DNA of 64,000 nucleotides from Kingdonia uniflora (lineage: Eukaryota > Streptophyta > Magnoliopsida > Ranunculales > Circaeasteraceae): positions 1 to 64,000 of the forward strand of contig JACGCM010002114.1 of the NCBI GenBank assembly GCA_014058105.1, written 5' to 3'. The translations under genes and the position numbers were made by a program. Shown one piece after another: positions 59,082 to 64,000 of the stretch (within the stretch, counting starts at the first letter, position 1; every line of letters begins with the position of its first letter). Under the pieces are notes generated by a model. It did no database searches. It saw only the letters and a list, made by a program, of their open reading frames with translations, and was not told the origin of the DNA.

Positions 59082-60073
59082 TTTTTTTAATTTTTTAATT
59101 GGCAAACTTTAGTTTAATAAGCATAATGTGTTACAAAAGTAGTATGATCTCCCGCGAGGGTCATATATAGCCACTCAGGGGGGAATCACACCAAGTCCAA
59201 AAAAGATTATCACCCAGTGGCCGAGCGGCTAATACATGGGCGACCAAATTAGCGCTCCGTGGAGCATAACAAATATAGATATCTACAAACATACCAAAAA
59301 GGGCCAAACAGTCCTGTAAAATAACATTTGTAGTCCAGGACACCGCTGCATAGTCATTCCGACAAAAAGAAACTAGTGCCTCAACATCTGTCTCGATAAC
59401 CACCTTCAGAACCCCCCTCTCTCTTGCCCATTGAACACCAGCCAGGACTGCTAGCGCCCCCGCCTTCTTCAATAGATACGAGCCGGCAGGAGGAGACTCG
59501 GGCTGCACCAAAAGTATTGTGAGTATCACGGATAACTAAACCAATATTGTTGTAACTTTTATCTGTACATAATGAGGCATCAACATTAATTTTTTCCCAT
59601 CCAGACTTTGGGGCCCCCCACGGAGTAATGATAGGAAGACGTGCAAGGCAAAAAACTGGGTCATTAGAAGAGATTTTATTTACAATCTAAGCAAGCCGAA
59701 GCGGATCCGACTTTATACTTTAAAAAACCCAGGCACAGCGGGCCTTCCAAGGCATCCAATAGAGAGAGAAGGCCACCAGATTCCAAATATCCTGGAGATA
59801 GGGCAATCCACAGGTGGCGATATCCACATTAAGATCCATTCCTGAACGGAAAGGTGGGAGATCATTTGAAGCCGACCACCAAACGCTGTACCGAACCAGA
59901 CCGCACGCGTACAGGAGCAATCCAGAATGAAATGACGTAAAGTCTCCAAGGGGGCCGAACACAAGCGACAAAAAACATCCGTTAAAGCCAGACGAGCCGC
60001 AATCTTAGCCCGGCAGGGAACCATATCTCTTAAACATTTCCAGGCAAAAAGTTGAGCCCGAGGAGACATGTAA
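59082..60073 (-). mobile_element. 5'-truncated L1-type LINE (3' kilobase)
   Basis: Target-site duplication TGTGCAAGAATAGTTT is perfect over 16 bp at 59066-59081 and 60074-60089. The 3' A-rich tail lies at the left end (poly-T on the plus strand). The sequence matches the family of LINE A and the outer LINE. The copy stops within the zf-RVT region, as expected of incomplete reverse transcription. Confidence 0.92.
59161..60069 (-). pseudogene. LINE zf-RVT and RNase H remnant
   Basis: zf-RVT at 59713-60069 begins SPRAQLFAWKCLRDMVPC and includes CRLCSAPLETLRHFILDC. The RNase H end (59161-59529) keeps IETDVEALVSF and NLVAHVLAARPLGD. A frame break separates the two. It belongs to the element at 59082-60073. 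Confidence 0.85.
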
Positions 60074-60380
60074 TGTGCAAGAATAGTTTATATATGGTAA
60101 GAGTTAGCGAAGATTAAATGTATGTGGAGATCAAAAGTTTGGTGGTTTCAAAATTAACTACTCCACATTCTTTTAGTTAAGAGATCAATATGCATCATGG
60201 GGCTCATACATAATTACTGATTAATTACCCCACCTCATTTAATAAAAATTAAGCAAGTGACACATGGCACTCTAATATTTGAGAGATCCGTGAAAAAAAC
60301 TTTTCATTCTCCAAATTCCTTACATTTCATATAGGTATAGATTTGACCTTTATCTTTAAATAATATTGGATCAACTTGTT

Positions 60381-60513
60381 TTTGTTTTTTGTTTTATTGG
60401 TAAGCCGTAGATTTATTGCTATATAAGGGGCATTACAAAAGTGATTTTACCGTCCTTGAGTACATCCTGAAGCCACTAAGGGGGAGAGCCACACCAGGTC
60501 ATACAATCGATTT
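60381..60513 (-). mobile_element. 133-bp LINE 3' end fragment
   Basis: The segment (GGTAAGCCGTAGATTTATTG, then GGGCATTACAAAAGTG) matches the 3' ends of the LINEs at 19096 and 59082. ATTGGATCAACTTGTT (60365-60380) and ATTGGATTAACTTGTT (60514-60529) form a 16-bp duplication with one mismatch. This is an extremely truncated insertion. Confidence 0.88.
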
Positions 60514-60529
60514 ATTGGATTAACTTGTT

Positions 60530-61368
60530 ATTAAGTTATAAATTTGGTGAGAGATTTGACTTGATGATTTTATATTTAGAGTAGACTTCACAATTAATAA
60601 CTATAAAAATAGGTCAGAACATATAAAACCGTAGTTATCCATTTGCTCTATTAAGCAATCATCATAATGAACATGAACGAAAAATTATTATCGACAGACT
60701 CAGTTCCGTACCTAGAAGTTTAGTGCCCAAAAAAATAAATAAATAGAAGAATTCTTGTTTAAATTCCTACTATTTATGGTAAATATATACCTTCTTTCTT
60801 TCTTTTTAAGTGCCCTCACTGAAGTGTTCTCTGGGGTTCCGGTGCCTGTCTTAAAGTGGTAACCAAAGACGATAAATGCCGTTGATGACAAAATACTTTG
60901 GAACTTTTCTTTTATAGCTATTTTAACAAGTGATGACAATAATCCACGGCTCTAAGGCTGTGCGGGATAAACCAATATATTTAGATAAAAGTATAAGCTC
61001 AATAGTAGTCATCACCATTGGACAGACTCAACATAGAATTTGAACTTAAAATCAAAAATGGACAAGGATTTACTATATGACGCTTCTCCTAGCCATCATG
61101 TCATATTGTCTCGCACCTGACGTGGTGCCATTCTACGTAGTGGTGCATGGAGCAAGTCAAAAAGATTTATCCACTATTATTTTCGAAATCTTGGACCAAG
61201 CAATATAAACTAGTCGGCAGGAATACTATAATGCTCTTAAAGATAATTATGGTTGCTCAACATTCATTGGCTTTGGACATTGACTTAGAACAATGAACCT
61301 AGTGGACTCTTGGGGCACAATCTCTTACTTCTATCTCTGATTTTCACTTTTGAGAGAGAGAGCTAGAG
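60530..61368. other. Upstream region of the third DC1 gene
   Basis: AT-rich intergenic DNA ending in a GA-rich leader (GAGAGAGAGAGCTAGAG) just before the ATG at 61369. A similar GAGA-rich leader precedes the other two DC1 genes. No promoter element could be assigned with confidence. Confidence 0.5.
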
Positions 61369-62334
61369 ATGGGAAAGCTAAACTATGATCCAACAATTCA
61401 ACACTTCAGCCATTATCACCCTCTACAACTTTTGAACACAAACCAACATACTCCAAACTTAGCTCTATGTGCAGGGTGTAAAGTTGCACCATCAGGATGG
61501 ATCTACAGCTGCAAATCTTGCAACTACAATCTTCACATCTCATGTTCCCAAATGCCTCTAGTCATAAACCACCCGGCCGACCCCAACCATGCGCTCTCTC
61601 TCCTTGTATCTCCCGCGTACCCAGAAGGCCGCTTTAACTGTGATGCTTGTGGCCGTCAAGGTAACGGTTTCTCCTACCATTGTAATACATGTAACCTTGA
61701 TATCCACACTTTATGTGCTTCCGCACCTTTATCAGTAAATCATCAAACCCACTCTCATACTCTAAACCTCACTTTCTTCCCCCCTTATCAAGCCAAAGGT
61801 TTTTCGTGTGATATATGCCACAAGATGGGGTCAAACCACTGGCTCTATCGTTGTACTACGTGCGAGTTCGATGCCCATATTGGATGCGCGACGGCCAAAC
61901 CAAGTGCACCACAGCAGCATCAACATCTTCTGGCCAAACCAAGTGTACCACAGCAGCAGCATCAACATCTTGTCCAACACCAATATCAGTCCTTTCCTGC
62001 TTCTAATCATATCCAGACCCATTTTAAGCTCCCCGGAACCCAAGTAGGGTCAACGGTGCCTCTTTATCAACCGATCGTCGTCCAGAGTAACCCTTTGACG
62101 AGTCATTCTTTTCCTGGTTACTGTCACACACAGTACCAGCATCAGGGAGCTGGACGAGCAGGAGGCATGCAACGTCCACCAGCACGTCAACAGGGCGATA
62201 GTTTGATGCAAATGGCTATTGAAAGCTTTGTTGATGCTGCCAGTCAGCAGGCTGGTCAAACTGCTGTTCAGGATCTCATGGGTATTGGTGGCAATGGTGC
62301 TGATCCTTCATCTTTTCTGAATATTGAGTGGTAA
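61369..62334 (+). CDS. DC1-domain protein with three DC1 domains
   Basis: A 321-residue single-exon protein starting MGKLNYDPTIQHFSHYHPLQ. DC1 domains lie at about residues 12-62 (CAGCKVAPSGWIYSCKSC), 67-117 (CDACGRQGNGFSYHCNTC) and 122-175 (CDICHKMGSNHWLYRCTTC), each with the family's His residues (HPL, LHISC, DIHTLC, DAHIGC). A Gln/His-rich linker has two copies of a KPS(A/V)PQQ-HQHL unit. The Ala-rich C-terminus (FVDAASQQAGQTAVQDLMG ... FLNIEW) resembles that of the first DC1 gene, whereas the second gene has its repeat tail instead. Zinc binding is expected and the cellular role is unknown. Confidence 0.88.
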   Translation: MGKLNYDPTIQHFSHYHPLQLLNTNQHTPNLALCAGCKVAPSGWIYSCKSCNYNLHISCSQMPLVINHPADPNHALSLLVSPAYPEGRFNCDACGRQGNGFSYHCNTCNLDIHTLCASAPLSVNHQTHSHTLNLTFFPPYQAKGFSCDICHKMGSNHWLYRCTTCEFDAHIGCATAKPSAPQQHQHLLAKPSVPQQQHQHLVQHQYQSFPASNHIQTHFKLPGTQVGSTVPLYQPIVVQSNPLTSHSFPGYCHTQYQHQGAGRAGGMQRPPARQQGDSLMQMAIESFVDAASQQAGQTAVQDLMGIGGNGADPSSFLNIEW

Positions 62335-62779
62335 TTATTTATGGGATTTGTGGCTCGTCAAATAACTGTTTGAGTATATGTATGTTCATTTGAAGGCCTA
62401 ACTATTCGTGTTTACTATTTCATGTTTGAATCTTTGTGTGTTTCATGTATGGAATAAATTTGCTGAAATACCAAAATTTGAGTCCAATGTTCAGATTTTG
62501 GATATATCTTGAAATTTCTGTCTTGTATTTCGGAAATTCGATCATTTCCGGGGAAATATTTTTTTTGCTATTGCTAAAATATGGCAGGAATGTGGCTGAG
62601 ATTTTTTAGAATTTTTGTTTCGGCGAAAGCTAACTGCCAAAAATTTCCTGAATTTTCCCCTATACAGCTTTAATTTCGCTTTCTTGAGGGGCCTAACACT
62701 CCGTAACGAAATTTTAATACTTAGATTCATGAGAGTTGACTGAGTATGTGTTGGTGAAGGTAGCTATCACAGATCCAAT

Positions 62780-63060
62780 TTTTAATTTTTTTTATTATTT
62801 TTCAAACAAAGCATTTCATAACAACCAAAGTTATAAATACATAAGTTTGACGGATTCATAAATCCAGTCAGGCATAGTAGTAGAACTAAATATTACAGCC
62901 CACCAACACGAAAGAAGCTAACTTATGGACAATAAAGCTAAATTGTCTAGGAATAAACACGAAGTGCTTAGACAAAGGAATAGGGAAGCAAGAGTCCAAG
63001 TATCGTGCAGCAGTCCATGAAATAACACCTTCCTTATTTTGAATGTACTGGATTTATCTT
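62780..63060 (-). mobile_element. Possible LINE 3' remnant
   Basis: A T-rich tract near 62785-62812 could be the tail of a minus-strand element. Upstream on that strand, one frame reads FIPRQFSFIVHKLASFVLVG, similar in layout to the end of LINE RNase H domains (PRxxN..AHxLA). The match is weak and no target-site duplication was seen. Confidence 0.35.
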
Positions 63061-64000
63061 ATAAGCTACTTATCACTAACTTTATCTTCAGTTAGCAAGC
63101 TTAATCAAGTTGAAATGTTATTCTTTTTCCACGTACCCGCTAGGTCATTGTTTATTTGAGTTCAGGCTTTTAGCAGGACTAAACTCCATACTAAAAAGGA
63201 TATCGTAGTCTTTGAGGGTAAGAAAACGTTAAGGGATTAATCATGACAGGGTTGGATGTTCTCAGTTATACATATGATATTGGGGTCTTACAATTAAAAC
63301 ACCAAAATATATAGATGCTTACTTTTCATGCTTTTTAATCCTACAGATGAATCACAACAAGATGAAGATAGATCTTCTCCTTGATTGTCTTTAGGGCATT
63401 TAGTCGGCTGAATGTCAATGGAAATAAAATAGATGATTAGTAACTTTGTGTTTGTTAAAAGTAATGGGGGAGGATGACGAATTTACTGTTTTTACCTGGT
63501 TCACGTGAAATAATAACATTGCCCTGTAAGAAAATAAAATGCAAATACAGATTAAGGATCCCCAAAACCTAAATTATAGATTTGGTATAGCAGTATTTGG
63601 GTTGGTGATTGATCGGGCACCAAGGGATAAATAAATACAAATATTCACTGTAATTTAAAAATAAAAAATAAAACAGCCTGGACTATGCAATAAAGAACTT
63701 GATCGAGCTCACTCTCTTTGATTTAATTAGCACAAAAATGTAAGTTAAGTCGTAAGAAGTTTGATAATCTACGGACTTCTAAACAAACAGCTGACTCTGA
63801 TGTTGAATAGTTTAAGTTGGGGGCATCATGTACTTCCAACTACGGCTCTAGAGATCTCAACAGACCTTTTGACATTCATACTAAATTCAAGATTACAAAA
63901 TTCTGGATTCGCCAACTATCAGACAGACTGTGACATCAAACCCCTAATTCTAAAATGGATTTGCCTCGGTAGTTGTATCATCTTACGACTGCCACCTCAA
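63061..64000. other. Non-coding right edge
   Basis: AT-rich sequence with no open frame, repeat or RNA gene that I can support. Confidence 0.5.

Noticed and set aside
63347..63393. Possible terminal exon (AG acceptor then a short acidic frame ending in TGA)
   Set aside because: Only about 12 codons with no companion exons in view; too little to support a gene.

Overview
This is plant nuclear DNA, most probably from a eudicot. It holds intron-split genes with GT/AG borders, DC1-domain genes, a plant-type D-cysteine desulfhydrase, plant L1-type LINEs with an RNase H domain, Ty3/gypsy and Ty1/copia elements, tRNA-derived SINEs and several MITE-like elements. Nothing in the window fixes the species. 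Transposable elements make up well over half of it, and most are nested and broken.

Layout, left to right. (1) 0.4-6.8 kb: a decayed Ty3/gypsy element on the plus strand, with a hAT-like insertion inside its RNase H region and a host-like gene fragment inside its 5' LTR. (2) 8.1-19.0 kb, minus strand: eight exons of a D-cysteine desulfhydrase gene with a clean reading frame. Two introns are swollen by a MITE, a GC-rich repeat and a 2.7-kb solo-LTR-like element. The C-terminal exon(s) are not in the window. (3) 19.0-41.1 kb: one L1-type LINE (minus) inserted about 55 bp upstream of the desulfhydrase start. It was itself split by a second LINE (19.1-26.2 kb, minus), a third LINE (28.2-35.0 kb, plus) and a hAT-like element (38.7-39.6 kb). 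Target-site duplications support each step. (4) 42.2-44.6 kb: a PIF/Harbinger-like non-autonomous element carrying fragments of two unrelated host genes, a SNF2 helicase and an SRI domain. (5) 44.7-53.5 kb: an intact ZCCHC10-like zinc-knuckle gene followed by a DC1 gene, then a truncated pseudogene copy of the zinc-knuckle gene and a second DC1 gene. This is a tandem segmental duplication. (6) 53.6-58.6 kb: a degenerate Ty1/copia element (minus) with both LTRs. (7) 58.6-64 kb: two 5'-truncated LINE copies with clear target-site duplications, a third DC1 gene, and a poor-quality LINE remnant.

Probable functional protein genes are the ZCCHC10-like gene and the three DC1 genes, all on the plus strand. 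The desulfhydrase reads cleanly but is cut from its upstream region by 22 kb of LINEs and lacks its last ~100 codons here, so it may be a gene reaching beyond the left edge or a recent pseudogene. The DC1 genes form a small cluster whose members differ by domain loss, a coding tandem repeat and tail length. I found no CRISPR array, organellar DNA, rRNA or free-standing tRNA gene. The most unusual items are the gene-carrying PIF/Harbinger-like element, the datable LINE nest on the desulfhydrase promoter, and an intron-containing gene fragment lodged inside a LINE.
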